Positions 1 to 7,591 of a stretch of DNA of 10,553 nucleotides are shown in pieces. This stretch comes from Deinococcus sp. (lineage in GTDB: Bacteria; Deinococcota; Deinococci; Deinococcales; Deinococcaceae): positions 1 to 10,553 of the forward strand of contig JAUNHF010000039.1 of assembly GCA_030524065.1 (NCBI GenBank), given 5' to 3'. Under the pieces are notes generated by a model. The model was not told where the DNA came from and ran no database searches. It worked only from the letters and a program-made list of their open reading frames with translations. Every line of letters begins with the position of its first letter. The first letter of the stretch is position 1. Made by a program: the position numbers and the translations under genes.

Positions 1-2
1 CG

Positions 3-1919
3 CGGGGCTTTGCCTGCGCCAAGACGGTGCATTACCCCGCCCGCCAGAACCACCCGCAGCGCCCGCTGACACCGCTGAAGCGCCTGAACCCCAAAAGTGA
101 CCCGGAGCCGCAGTGGCAGGCTGTGAGCTGGGATGAAGCGCTGGACGAGATTGCGGGGCAGCTGCGCGCCGTCATTGCGGAGCGGGGCGCGGGGGCCATC
201 TTGCCCTACCACTACGCCGGCACGATGGGGCTGATGGAAGGCAGCCACGTGCATACGCTGTGGCGGGCGCTGGGCGCGGCTGAAATTGAGGAAACCATCT
301 GCGCCTCGGCAGGCAGCGCGGCCTGGGCGCTGGGCTACGGCTCGCGCATGGTGCCGGACCCGCTGGACGTACCGGAGGCCCGCCTGATCGTGCTGTGGGG
401 CATCAATAGCCTCAGCACCCACAGCCACCTGACCCCGCAGCTCACGGCGGCCCGCAAAAATGGGGCGCGCATCGTGTGTGTGGACCCTTACCGCAACCGC
501 ACCGCCGCTTTTGCCGATACGCACTACCAGCCCAAACCCGGCACCGACGCGGCGCTGGCGCTGGGCGTCATGCATGGGCTGTTCGTGAATGGCTGGACCG
601 ACGAAGCCTACATCGCCGGAATGACCGAAGGGGTAGAGGAGCTGCGGGCCGAGGCGCTGGCCTGGACCCCGGAGCGCACCGCCGCTGTGACCGGCCTGAG
701 TGAAGCGGAAGTGCTGGAGCTGACCCGCCTGATCGGGACGACGCGGCCCACCTACATCCGGGTGGGCTACGGCATGACCCGGCACGAGTTCGGCGGGGCG
801 GGCCTGCGGGCCGTGTCGCTCCTGCCCGCGCTGACCGGCGACTGGCGCCACCTGGGCGGGGGCGCGGCGCTGAGCAGCGGCGGAGCTTTCCCCCTCAACA
901 GGCGGCGGTTGGGTGGGGCGCACCTGCTCCGGGAAGGCGTGCGCACCATCAACATGAACTGCCTGGCGGACGCTCTGGCGCCGGGGCAACCGCCCGAGCA
1001 GAGCTTTGCGGCCACCGTCATCTACAACTGCAACCCCGCCACCGTGGCCCCCGATTCGGACCGGGTACGTGCGGGCCTGATGCGGGAAGACCTGCTGGTG
1101 GTGGTGCTCGAGCAGGCCATGACCGAAACGGCGCGCTTGGCCGACTGGGTGCTGCCCGCCGCCACCTTTGTAGAGCATGAGGACGTATTTACCAGCTACG
1201 GGCACCACTGGATCGGCTACAACCGCGCCGAGCTGCCGCCGCTGGGCGAGGCGCGGCCCAACACCTGGGTGATGCAGCAGCTGGGCCGCCGCCTGGGTGT
1301 GACCGCGCCTGAGCTGTACTGGACGGTAGACGACCTGCTGGCCGAGCTGCTGGACTCGGACCATCCGCACCTGGCGGGCATCACTCCCGAGCGGCTGAAG
1401 GCCGAGGGCACGCTGCGCCTGAACCTGCCGGAGCAGTGGCTGCCTTACGCCGAGGGTGCGCCCACAGACACGGGCCGGGTTAAGTTCACGCCGGTGCCGC
1501 TTCAGCAAGAACCGCAGGCCCGCCTGACGCCGGAGTTTCCCCTGCGGTTGCTGACTCCGCCCGCGCACCATTTCCTGAACTCCACCTACGGGATGCTGGA
1601 CCGCCTCAACCGCGCCGAGGGCACCGAGCCGCACGTGATGGTCCACCCAGCCGACGCAGCCGCCTACGCCCTGGCCGACGGCGAATATGCCCGCCTGAGC
1701 AGCGAGCAGGGCGAAGTGACCCGCCGTGTACGCGTGACCGACGCCGCGCAGCCGGGCGTGGCGGTGATTGAGGGCATCTGGTGGGGCAGCCAGGCCCCCG
1801 ACGGCAAGAGCATCAACACCCTGACCGCGCAGACGCTGACCGACCTGGGAGCGGGCAGCACCTTTCACAACACCCGGATTCGGATAGAGCCACTCCCACA
1901 GATTCAGTCCGCCGACTGA
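3..1919 (+). CDS. Molybdopterin (Mo-bisMGD) oxidoreductase, 5'-truncated by the window
   Basis: This is a DMSO-reductase/formate-dehydrogenase superfamily enzyme, catalysing a two-electron redox or oxygen-transfer reaction on an unknown substrate. The frame is open from the first bases. Residues before the GTG at 27 (GFACAKTVHYPAR) match the end of the N-terminal [4Fe-4S] domain, with the Cys at 15-17 as its probable fourth ligand, so the gene starts upstream and the GTG is internal. About 638 codons are visible. The putative Mo-ligand segment ICASAGSAAW is near 297-326, a WGINSLSTHSHL nucleotide-binding stretch near 395-430, NCNPATVAPDSDR near 1027-1065, and the C-terminal dinucleotide-binding domain from about 1530 (PLRLLTPPAHHFLNSTYG). 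The Cys at 300-302 aligns with the Cys/Sec ligand, but the next residue is Ala where formate dehydrogenases have His, so formate dehydrogenase activity is doubtful. Any signal peptide would be outside the window. The superfamily is clear; the substrate is not. Confidence 0.9.
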   Translation, partial: RGFACAKTVHYPARQNHPQRPLTPLKRLNPKSDPEPQWQAVSWDEALDEIAGQLRAVIAERGAGAILPYHYAGTMGLMEGSHVHTLWRALGAAEIEETICASAGSAAWALGYGSRMVPDPLDVPEARLIVLWGINSLSTHSHLTPQLTAARKNGARIVCVDPYRNRTAAFADTHYQPKPGTDAALALGVMHGLFVNGWTDEAYIAGMTEGVEELRAEALAWTPERTAAVTGLSEAEVLELTRLIGTTRPTYIRVGYGMTRHEFGGAGLRAVSLLPALTGDWRHLGGGAALSSGGAFPLNRRRLGGAHLLREGVRTINMNCLADALAPGQPPEQSFAATVIYNCNPATVAPDSDRVRAGLMREDLLVVVLEQAMTETARLADWVLPAATFVEHEDVFTSYGHHWIGYNRAELPPLGEARPNTWVMQQLGRRLGVTAPELYWTVDDLLAELLDSDHPHLAGITPERLKAEGTLRLNLPEQWLPYAEGAPTDTGRVKFTPVPLQQEPQARLTPEFPLRLLTPPAHHFLNSTYGMLDRLNRAEGTEPHVMVHPADAAAYALADGEYARLSSEQGEVTRRVRVTDAAQPGVAVIEGIWWGSQAPDGKSINTLTAQTLTDLGAGSTFHNTRIRIEPLPQIQSAD

Positions 1920-1948
1920 CCGCCGCCCTCAACCCAGGAGGCAACCCT

Positions 1949-2424
1949 ATGACCATCACCCTGTGTCCCATGACCGCCGAAGAGTTTGCCGCCTACGCTC
2001 AGGCCAGCGCTCGCGAGTACGCCGCCGAAAACGTGCGGGCGGGGCGCTGGCCGCTGAAGGGCGCAGACGAACGGGCTGCTGCCGAGTACGCTCAGTTGCC
2101 GCCGCAAGGCCCGCAGACACCGGGTCACTCCGTCAACACTGTTCTGGATGGGGCGGGGCAGAGTGCCGGGGTGCTGTGGTACGCCGCGCGCGAAGGCGAG
2201 TGGTTCATCTACGACTTCTCTATTGCGCCGCAGTTCCAGGGGCGCGGTTATGCCGTGAGGCGCTGGCCGCCCTTCAGGCACTGGCTCAGGCGCAAGGCGT
2301 GGACCGCATCGGGCTGCACGTGTTTGGGCACAACGCCCGTGCCCGCGAGCTGCACCGCCGGGCGGGCTTCACGGAAGTCGGCGTGCTGATGCGGCTGGAG
2401 GTGCCTGGGCCTACACCACACTGA
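1949..2424 (+). pseudogene. GNAT-family N-acetyltransferase, frameshifted by one base
   Basis: This is a GCN5-related acetyltransferase of unknown acceptor substrate, using acetyl-CoA. A strong Shine-Dalgarno AGGAGG at 1936-1941 sits 7 bases before ATG 1949 and fixes the start, 29 bases after the oxidoreductase stop. Residues 1-101 read normally through FIYDFSIAPQFQGRGY, which contains the acetyl-CoA-binding Q-x-x-G-x-G loop. After that the frame breaks: the rest of the fold (EALAALQALAQAQGVDRIGL, then HVFGHNARARELHRRAGF and TEVGVLMRLEV) lies one frame over and stops at 2422-2424. Restoring one G at 2252-2253 (TATGCCGT to TATGGCCGT) gives GYGREALAAL and one 158-residue protein of normal GNAT length. 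As written, translation runs through unrelated sequence to 2389. Either the sequence has a base missing or the gene is recently inactivated; the intact downstream half favours an error or a very recent event. Confidence 0.85.
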
Positions 2425-2477
2425 GCGGCGCGGAGAGAGGCCCAAACACCCCGTGGTGGGGCCTCTTTCCGCGCCGC
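2425..2477. terminator. Bidirectional hairpin between convergent genes
   Basis: Arms 2425-2443 and 2459-2477 pair over 19 positions with a single G-U in one orientation, around a 15-base loop. The loop itself contains CACC (2447-2450) and GGTG (2455-2458), which could extend the fold. The hairpin begins directly after the GNAT stop and ends 5 bases before the M42 stop codon, so it would serve both convergent transcripts. There is no clear T-run on either side, so it may also act by blocking read-through or 3' degradation. Confidence 0.75.
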
Positions 2478-2482
2478 ACCGC

Positions 2483-3553
<1,071 letters not shown>

Positions 3554-3556
3554 ACT

Positions 3557-3585
3557 TCCAGTCTAAGCCCGCTGGCGGATAGGGT
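3557..3585 (+). promoter_or_regulatory. Candidate leaderless promoter of apaG
   Basis: TAGGGT (3580-3585) has the TANNNT form and lies 7 bases before ATG 3593. The -35 region around 3556-3562 (TTCCAGT) is a poor match. It overlaps the opposite-strand M42 promoter over almost its whole length. Confidence 0.4.
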
Positions 3586-3588
3586 GGG
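3560..3588 (-). promoter_or_regulatory. Leaderless promoter of the M42 peptidase
   Basis: On the minus strand, TAGACT (3565-3560) lies 6 bases before the ATG at 3553, so transcription would begin at or next to the start codon. The -35 position (about 3588-3583) reads CCCACC, with no recognisable TTGACA, so this promoter is weak or helped by an activator. Confidence 0.5.
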
Positions 3589-3592
3589 GCAC

Positions 3593-4000
3593 ATGCCCAG
3601 AGCCGCCGAACAGTCCCACTTCGCTGCGCTCCCTGTTCGGGTCAAGGTCAGTGCCGAGGCGTACCATCTGCCGCAGTACAGCCGGCCCGAAGGCCAGGTG
3701 TTTGCCTACGTCGTGCGGCTGGAAAATGAGGACGACCAGTCGTGGCGGCTGCTGCGCCGCTCATGGCTGGTGGTGGACGCGCAGGGACAGCGCACCGAGG
3801 TCGAGGGTGAAGGTGTGGTGGGCCAGCAACCGCTGCTGACGCCCGGCACCGTGTTTGTTTACGACTCCTTCGTGACGGTCAGCGCGGCTCCGGCCCGGAT
3901 GTCGGGGCACTACACCCTGGAAAATGCCTGGGGTGAGCAGCAGCAGGTAGCCATTCCAGCCTTTCAGCTGCTGCCCGGCGACGTGCGCCTGCTGAACTGA
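3593..4000 (+). CDS. apaG: ApaG-domain protein (DUF525)
   Basis: A 135-residue protein consisting essentially of one ApaG domain, an immunoglobulin-like beta-sandwich found in bacterial ApaG (genetically linked to Ap4A metabolism and Co2+ resistance in enterobacteria) and in eukaryotic F-box proteins. Family signatures occur in order: FAYVVRLENE (37-46), LLRRSWLVVDAQG (53-65), EGEGVVGQQPLLTPG (71-85) with its glycine-rich turn, FVYDSF (88-93), and MSGHYTLEN (103-111) followed by IPAFQLL (121-127). The biochemical role is not established; nucleotide or pyrophosphate binding has been suggested for the family. ATG 3593 is chosen from domain length and the -10-like box 7 bases ahead; the open frame upstream to 2453 is only the antisense of the M42 gene. 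Its usual enterobacterial partners apaH and ksgA are absent, although a different metallophosphoesterase lies about 700 bases downstream. Confidence 0.92.
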   Translation: MPRAAEQSHFAALPVRVKVSAEAYHLPQYSRPEGQVFAYVVRLENEDDQSWRLLRRSWLVVDAQGQRTEVEGEGVVGQQPLLTPGTVFVYDSFVTVSAAPARMSGHYTLENAWGEQQQVAIPAFQLLPGDVRLLN

Positions 4001-4034
4001 CGCTTACGCCTGGCGCGGGCCGCAAAAATTTCCC

Positions 4035-4062
4035 TTTGTGCGCCCGCCAAATACTCTAGACT
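4035..4062 (+). promoter_or_regulatory. Leaderless promoter for the DdrA-like/phosphoesterase unit
   Basis: TAGACT (4057-4062) lies 7 bases before ATG 4070 and is the same hexamer used by the M42 gene. A -35-like TTTGTG (4035-4040) lies 16 bases upstream. The local stretch is AT-richer than its surroundings. No SD precedes the ATG. I see no palindrome resembling the Deinococcus radiation/desiccation response motif here. Confidence 0.55.
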
Positions 4063-4069
4063 GCCGCAC

Positions 4070-4690
4070 ATGAATCAGGAACGGCGGGCCAGGCTGGACG
4101 GGGTCAGAGAAGCGCTGCGGGTCAGCATGATGGACTGGGCCACGCTGGAGGTGCGCGGGGACCAAGCGCGGGTGGTGCCGGCGCCGCAACTGGCCCTGCT
4201 GGTGGGCCACCTTGATCAGGCCGACCCGGACTGGTCGCTGCACTGGGCCTGCGACGCCACCCACCCGCCGGTGGTGCGGGCGCGGCTGTGCGCGGCTGGC
4301 CTGGAGCGCGAGGGCATGGCAAGCGCCCACACCCTTGAAGACGCCAAGCTGGCGGCCCTGGCCGACGCGGCCCGGCTGTACGGCGTGGCGGCGCTGAGCG
4401 AAGGCCACTGGGTGGACTACGACCCGGACGAGGGCGCCGACACCACGCTGCTCGAAGCCGAGGCCGAGGAAGCGGCGCCGGCCCCCCGCCCGAGCCTGCC
4501 GCCCGAGCCGCCCCGTGACCCGCAGATGGAAAAGGCGCGTGGACACATTGACGACCTGATCGCACAGATCCGGGCGGCGGGACGCGGCAAGGAAATTGCC
4601 CCTATCCTGATGCGCGGCTACGGCAATACCCTGGAAGAAAGCCGCCAGATCTACAAGGAGTTGCAGGCAGTCCTGCGGGACGCTGAGTAA
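4070..4690 (+). CDS. Divergent DdrA/Rad52-like single-strand-annealing protein (candidate)
   Basis: A 206-residue protein with no signal peptide or membrane segment, proposed to bind single-stranded DNA ends. Its layout recalls DdrA, the Rad52-related Deinococcus protein of about 208 residues that protects 3' ends. QLALLVGHLDQADPDWSLHW (40-59) resembles the RLDEV-DPDW region. PVVRARLCAAGLEREGMA (67-84) resembles the strand preceding the TRE-G motif, and AKLAALADAARLYGVA (92-107), followed by HWVDYDPDEG (113-122), resembles the K-x-A-x-SDALKRAA-x-FG helix and its WVDYD exit. A Pro/Glu/Ala-rich linker (125-150) leads to a C-terminal domain, GHIDDLIAQIRAAGRGKE (158-175) and RGYGNTLEESRQIYKEL (182-198), of the GYG-x-TPEESRELY type also found in DdrA. 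This is pattern recognition from memory, not an alignment. It is too divergent to call ddrA, and the RDRM operator of ddrA is missing. The phosphoesterase follows after 6 bases. Confidence 0.62.
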   Translation: MNQERRARLDGVREALRVSMMDWATLEVRGDQARVVPAPQLALLVGHLDQADPDWSLHWACDATHPPVVRARLCAAGLEREGMASAHTLEDAKLAALADAARLYGVAALSEGHWVDYDPDEGADTTLLEAEAEEAAPAPRPSLPPEPPRDPQMEKARGHIDDLIAQIRAAGRGKEIAPILMRGYGNTLEESRQIYKELQAVLRDAE

Positions 4691-4696
4691 GGTGCC

Positions 4697-5488
4697 ATGA
4701 CCGCTGTTTTTCCTGGGGCCGTGGTGGGCCTGCGTAAATTCATCGTCATCGGGGACGTGCATGCCGATTTTGCCGGTCTGTGGGGGGCGCTCCGCGCCGC
4801 CGGTTGCGTCACACCCAGCGGCCAGCCCACCCCGCCGGTCAGCAGCGGGCGGTATCAGGTGGTGCTGCTGGGCGACTTGGTGCATCCCAAAAGCCAGCGG
4901 GCCTACAACGACTTGCTGGGCGCTCCATATGACCCTGCCGACCCCGAGCAGCAGGCGCAGGTGGCCGCCGCGCAGATGGCGGGGCTGCGGGCCGTGCGCG
5001 ACTATCAGGCGCAGGCGCCGGGATCGGTGCATATCATCCTGGGCAACCATGACGACGTGCTGGTGCAGCCCCGCTTTGTGCTGGGCACCGGCGGGGGCCT
5101 GCGCCACACCGAATTCGACCCGCGCCACGGCGGCGTGGCCCTGCCCACCGACCTGAGCGCCTGGGTGGACACCTTTTTGCGCGAGCTGCGGGTGGGGCAA
5201 GTCCAGTTCGCCCATGTGGGGCCACTGCCGGCCCACGCCTGCTACGACGAATGGTTTTACAGCGATATATCCACCAAGCGCTGGTTTCTGGACACCCCTG
5301 AATACGTGGCGCTGGCCGGCCTGGCCTTTGGCGTATACGGGCACACCCAGATGGACCGGGGGATTGTGGTCCACCCCGGCCACCGCTTTGCCCTGGCCGA
5401 CGCCCTGCACCGCCGCGAATATCTGGAACTGATGTTGGACCCCAGCCGCGAAGATCCGCTGCACAACTGGCGGGTGGTGCAGTTCTGA
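4697..5488 (+). CDS. Calcineurin-like metallophosphoesterase (PP-type)
   Basis: A 263-residue cytosolic hydrolase with a two-metal centre that cleaves phosphomonoesters or phosphodiesters. The five signature blocks are present in order: GDVHADF (D20, H22), GDLVHPKS (D60), GNHDDV (N117, H118, D119), HVG (H173) and YGHTQMD (H216). The GDVH and GNHD forms resemble the PP1/PrpA/ApaH-like protein-phosphatase and diadenosine-tetraphosphatase branch more than SbcD/Mre11 nucleases. A segment between residues 66 and 110 (tyrosine-, glutamine- and proline-rich) and the FYSDISTKRWFLD region (187-199) are family-specific insertions that would shape the substrate pocket. The ATG is 6 bases after the DdrA-like stop, with only AAGGTG (4689-4694) as a weak SD, so translational coupling and one mRNA are likely. 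The substrate is unknown; the pairing with a DNA-annealing protein hints at nucleic-acid or nucleotide turnover but does not show it. Confidence 0.9.
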   Translation: MTAVFPGAVVGLRKFIVIGDVHADFAGLWGALRAAGCVTPSGQPTPPVSSGRYQVVLLGDLVHPKSQRAYNDLLGAPYDPADPEQQAQVAAAQMAGLRAVRDYQAQAPGSVHIILGNHDDVLVQPRFVLGTGGGLRHTEFDPRHGGVALPTDLSAWVDTFLRELRVGQVQFAHVGPLPAHACYDEWFYSDISTKRWFLDTPEYVALAGLAFGVYGHTQMDRGIVVHPGHRFALADALHRREYLELMLDPSREDPLHNWRVVQF

Positions 5489-5504
5489 CGCGGACTGCTG
5501 TGAA

Positions 5505-5558
5505 CTGCGCTTGGGGCGTATCTCCAGAAAGTGGGGCAAATGGAGCAGCACCAAGCAG
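5505..5558. other. Imperfect nested hairpin in the convergent gap (weak terminator candidate)
   Basis: The 97-base gap between the phosphoesterase and the mntR-like stop codons contains a broken outer stem (5505-5514 with 5551-5558, two bases bulged) enclosing CTCCA (5522-5526) and TGGAG (5541-5545). There is no T-run. It may help end the two convergent transcripts, but it could arise by chance in GC-rich DNA. Confidence 0.25.
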
Positions 5559-5585
5559 AAACTGGGTGAACCAGCGGCGTGCGGC

Positions 5586-6302
5586 CTAGTCTTGCCTGGG
5601 CGCTTCGCCGGTATCCTCGCCGTACACCTGAATCTGGGCAGCAACGGCCAGCGGCAGGGTGAGCGGTGTCCAGACGGTGCTGTGGCTGCCCGCCGGGGGC
5701 GCGATGTTCAGGTCCAGCGTGCCGCTTTCTGCGTCCTGACCGGACAGTTCTACCTCGGCCTCGGGGCGCAGGCCGGCGGCAACCAGTGGGCGCAGTTGAT
5801 CGGGGTGGTCGGGAACCCGGCACACCCGGGCGCGGTCGCCTACGCTCAGGGTGGTCAGGCCCCGCTCGGCGCGCAGGGGCAGGTCGCCGCTCAGCGAGGG
5901 AATGGGGTTGCCGTGCGGGTCGAAGCTGGGGTCGCCCAGCCAGGCAGCGATGCGGGCCTCCAGCCGCTCCGACAGGGCATGTTCCAGTGCCTCGGCTTCC
6001 TCGTGCAGTTCTTCCAGCGGCACTCCCAGCGCCCGGTGCAAAAAGAGTTCCAGCAAGCGGCGGTGGCGCAGGATTTCCATGGCGGCCTGCTCGCCTTCGG
6101 GAGTCAGCTGCGCCCCACGGTAGGGTGCGTGCAGCACCAGCCCCTGCTCGGTCAGCTTGCGCAGCATGCCGGTCACGCTGGCTGGAGCGACCCCCAGGGC
6201 CAGCGCCAGCGCCTGGGTGGACACCCGCCCCTGCCGGCCCAGCAGATACAGCTGCTTGAGGTAATCCTCGGAGGCAGGCGAGAGCGAAGCGGTGCGGCTC
6301 AT
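5586..6302 (-). CDS. mntR: DtxR/MntR-family metal-dependent transcriptional regulator
   Basis: A 238-residue dimeric repressor that binds DNA when loaded with Mn2+ or Fe2+ and controls metal uptake; Deinococcus DR2539 is the likely counterpart. Domains: winged helix-turn-helix (about 8-70, recognition region [20 protein letters not shown]), metal-binding/dimerisation helices (71-125, including [19 protein letters not shown]), and a C-terminal SH3/FeoA-like domain (about 147-230). HEEAEALEH (100-108) puts E104 where DtxR has its metal-binding Cys102 and MntR its E99, favouring manganese; E107 and H108 match the next two ligands. D13 matches MntR Asp8, but K16 replaces Glu11. In LRHRRLLE, H80 is one residue before the position expected for the other His ligand. 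A TTGACC-17-CATGCT promoter 6 bases before the ATG supports this start and a leaderless mRNA. It diverges from folC; no metal transporter is adjacent. Confidence 0.9.
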   Translation of the reverse strand: MSRTASLSPASEDYLKQLYLLGRQGRVSTQALALALGVAPASVTGMLRKLTEQGLVLHAPYRGAQLTPEGEQAAMEILRHRRLLELFLHRALGVPLEELHEEAEALEHALSERLEARIAAWLGDPSFDPHGNPIPSLSGDLPLRAERGLTTLSVGDRARVCRVPDHPDQLRPLVAAGLRPEAEVELSGQDAESGTLDLNIAPPAGSHSTVWTPLTLPLAVAAQIQVYGEDTGEAPRQD

Positions 6303-6308
6303 GGGTCC

Positions 6309-6337
6309 AGCATGGCCCGGAGCGGGCGGGCGGTCAA
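6309..6337 (-). promoter_or_regulatory. Sigma-70-type leaderless promoter of the mntR-like gene
   Basis: On the minus strand, TTGACC (6337-6332) and CATGCT (6314-6309) are separated by exactly 17 bases, with 6 bases from the -10 box to the ATG. The -35 box matches the consensus at 5 of 6 positions. Transcription would start at the A of the start codon. This is the best leaderless promoter in the window. Confidence 0.7.
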
Positions 6338-6348
6338 GCGCAGAATGA

Positions 6349-6404
6349 CTGGCTCCTTGCCAGCTGCCGCTAGATGCGGCCCTGCCTGAGAGCGGAGCGC
6401 TAGC
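6349..6404. promoter_or_regulatory. Cluster of short inverted repeats in the mntR-folC gap (possible operator)
   Basis: The 110-base divergent gap holds CTGGC-5-GCCAG (6349-6353, 6359-6363), GCCGC-5-GCGGC (6366-6370, 6376-6380) and overlapping palindromes AGCGCT (6396-6401) and GCTAGC (6399-6404). The last overlaps the folC -10 box. Any of these could bind a dimeric regulator. None overlaps the mntR promoter itself, and such repeats are common by chance at this base composition. Confidence 0.3.
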
Positions 6405-6406
6405 CT
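6401..6406 (+). promoter_or_regulatory. -10 box of folC (leaderless)
   Basis: TAGCCT fits TANNNT and lies 6 bases before ATG 6413. No SD precedes that ATG. No -35 element is visible 16-18 bases upstream, where the sequence is GC-rich. Confidence 0.5.
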
Positions 6407-6412
6407 GTACGG

Positions 6413-7591
6413 ATGACCCTGGGCCCCGCCTACGACTGGCTGTTCTCCCGCACCCGCCCCGCTGGGCAGCCCCGCACCGCCGGGCCGGCCCGTGAGCTGC
6501 TGGACCGTCTGGGCGCGCCGGACACGCAGTTTCGCTCGCTGCGGGTGGTGGGCACCAACGGCAAGGGCAGCACCTGCGCCATGCTGGAAGCCGGGCTGCT
6601 GGCGGCTGGGGTGCGGGCGGGGCGCTTTACCAGTCCACACCTGCACCACTTTGAGGAACGCATTCGCGTGCTGGGCGAGGAGCTGGACCCCGCCCGCACA
6701 CTGGAATTCGTGCGCTGGGCACAGCAGGAGGCTCCCCACGCGGCCTTTTTTGACCTGGCGCTGGGGCTGGCGGCGCAGGCTTTTGCCGCAGGCGGGGTGG
6801 AGTCAGCGGTCATGGAAGCCGGTGTGGGGGGCCACAGCGACGCCACCCACGCGCTGGCAAATGTGGACGCGGTGCTGCTGACCAACGTGGGCCTGGACCA
6901 CACCGCCGCTCTGGGGGGCACGGTGGCCGCGATTGCCGCCGACAAGGCCCGCGCCGCCCGGCCCGGGGTGCCGCTGCTCACAACGGCGACGGGCGAGGCG
7001 CTGGACGTGGTGGCAGCAGTCGCGCAGGAGGTGGGGGCTCCGCTGCATACGCCGGCCAGTCACCCGGAACTGTTCGCGTTGCCCCGCCCCCCCGCGCTGG
7101 CCGGCGAGCACCAGGCGCAGAATGCGGCGCTGGCCCTGGCGGCCCTGCGCCTGCTGGGCCACGATGACGGGCTGGAAGCGGCGCTGGAGGCCCACTGGCC
7201 CGGCCGCTTGGAGCCGCTCGCCTGTCAGGGCCGCACCGTGCTGCTGGACGGTGCCCATAACCCGGCGGCTGCGCAGGCCCTGGCCGCCAGCCTGCCCGCC
7301 GCCGACGTACTGCTGTTTGGCAATTTCGCCCGCAAAGACACCGCGCAGACGCTGGCGCCACTGCTGCCGCTGGCCCCCCGGCGGGTGTTTACTGCTCCCG
7401 GTGAAGGCGCCACCCCACCGCACAAGCTGGCCGCCCTCTGGCACGGAGAAGCCTGGCCCGACCCACACCAGGCCCTGGCCCGCGCCCTGGCGCTCACCCC
7501 GCAGGGCGGCACCCTGTTGGTGGCCGGCAGCCTGTATTTGGTGGGACTGGTCCGGGCAGCACTGACCGCGCCCCGCCCTGCATCTCCTTGA
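6413..7591 (+). CDS. folC: Folylpolyglutamate synthase / Mur-ligase family (FolC)
   Basis: A cytosolic ATP-dependent ligase that adds glutamate to (dihydro)folate or dihydropteroate; bacterial FolC often performs both dihydrofolate and folylpolyglutamate synthesis. At 392 residues it has a slightly short FolC length. Visible motifs: P-loop GTNGKGSTC (47-55, K51), [14 protein letters not shown] (73-86), [14 protein letters not shown] (135-148) where most FolC have E-x-G-x-[22 protein letters not shown] (157-170), followed by [11 protein letters not shown] carrying the lysine usually carbamylated (K178), and the C-terminal domain with [17 protein letters not shown] (near 7240-7270), [10 protein letters not shown] and VAGSLYLVG. 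The GGRLDATN change is conservative in size of the loop but alters Arg-Leu to His-Ser. ATG 6413 is supported by the -10 box TAGCCT 6 bases upstream. It diverges from the metal regulator and ends at a terminator 37 bases past its stop. The general identity is firm; whether it is mono- or bifunctional is not visible. Confidence 0.93.
   Translation: MTLGPAYDWLFSRTRPAGQPRTAGPARELLDRLGAPDTQFRSLRVVGTNGKGSTCAMLEAGLLAAGVRAGRFTSPHLHHFEERIRVLGEELDPARTLEFVRWAQQEAPHAAFFDLALGLAAQAFAAGGVESAVMEAGVGGHSDATHALANVDAVLLTNVGLDHTAALGGTVAAIAADKARAARPGVPLLTTATGEALDVVAAVAQEVGAPLHTPASHPELFALPRPPALAGEHQAQNAALALAALRLLGHDDGLEAALEAHWPGRLEPLACQGRTVLLDGAHNPAAAQALAASLPAADVLLFGNFARKDTAQTLAPLLPLAPRRVFTAPGEGATPPHKLAALWHGEAWPDPHQALARALALTPQGGTLLVAGSLYLVGLVRAALTAPRPASP

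Noticed and set aside
27..29. GTG as the start of the molybdoenzyme
   Set aside because: The frame is open to the left edge and the preceding residues (GFACAKT) belong to the conserved [4Fe-4S] domain, so the GTG is an internal valine.
4001..4069. Radiation/desiccation response motif upstream of the DdrA-like gene
   Set aside because: The gap was searched by eye for a palindrome of the TTATGTCAT-type and none was found, only a -10/-35 pair.
4004..5644. 546-codon open frame on the minus strand
   Set aside because: It is the antisense of the DdrA-like and phosphoesterase genes, rich in Gln/His/Arg/Gly/Val as expected from reversed high-GC coding sequence, and has no recognisable domain. Both plus-strand genes have family motifs.
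5511..6389. 292-codon plus-strand frame across the mntR-like gene
   Set aside because: Low-complexity Gln/Gly/Ala-rich translation with no motif; the minus-strand DtxR protein explains this stretch and has its own promoter.
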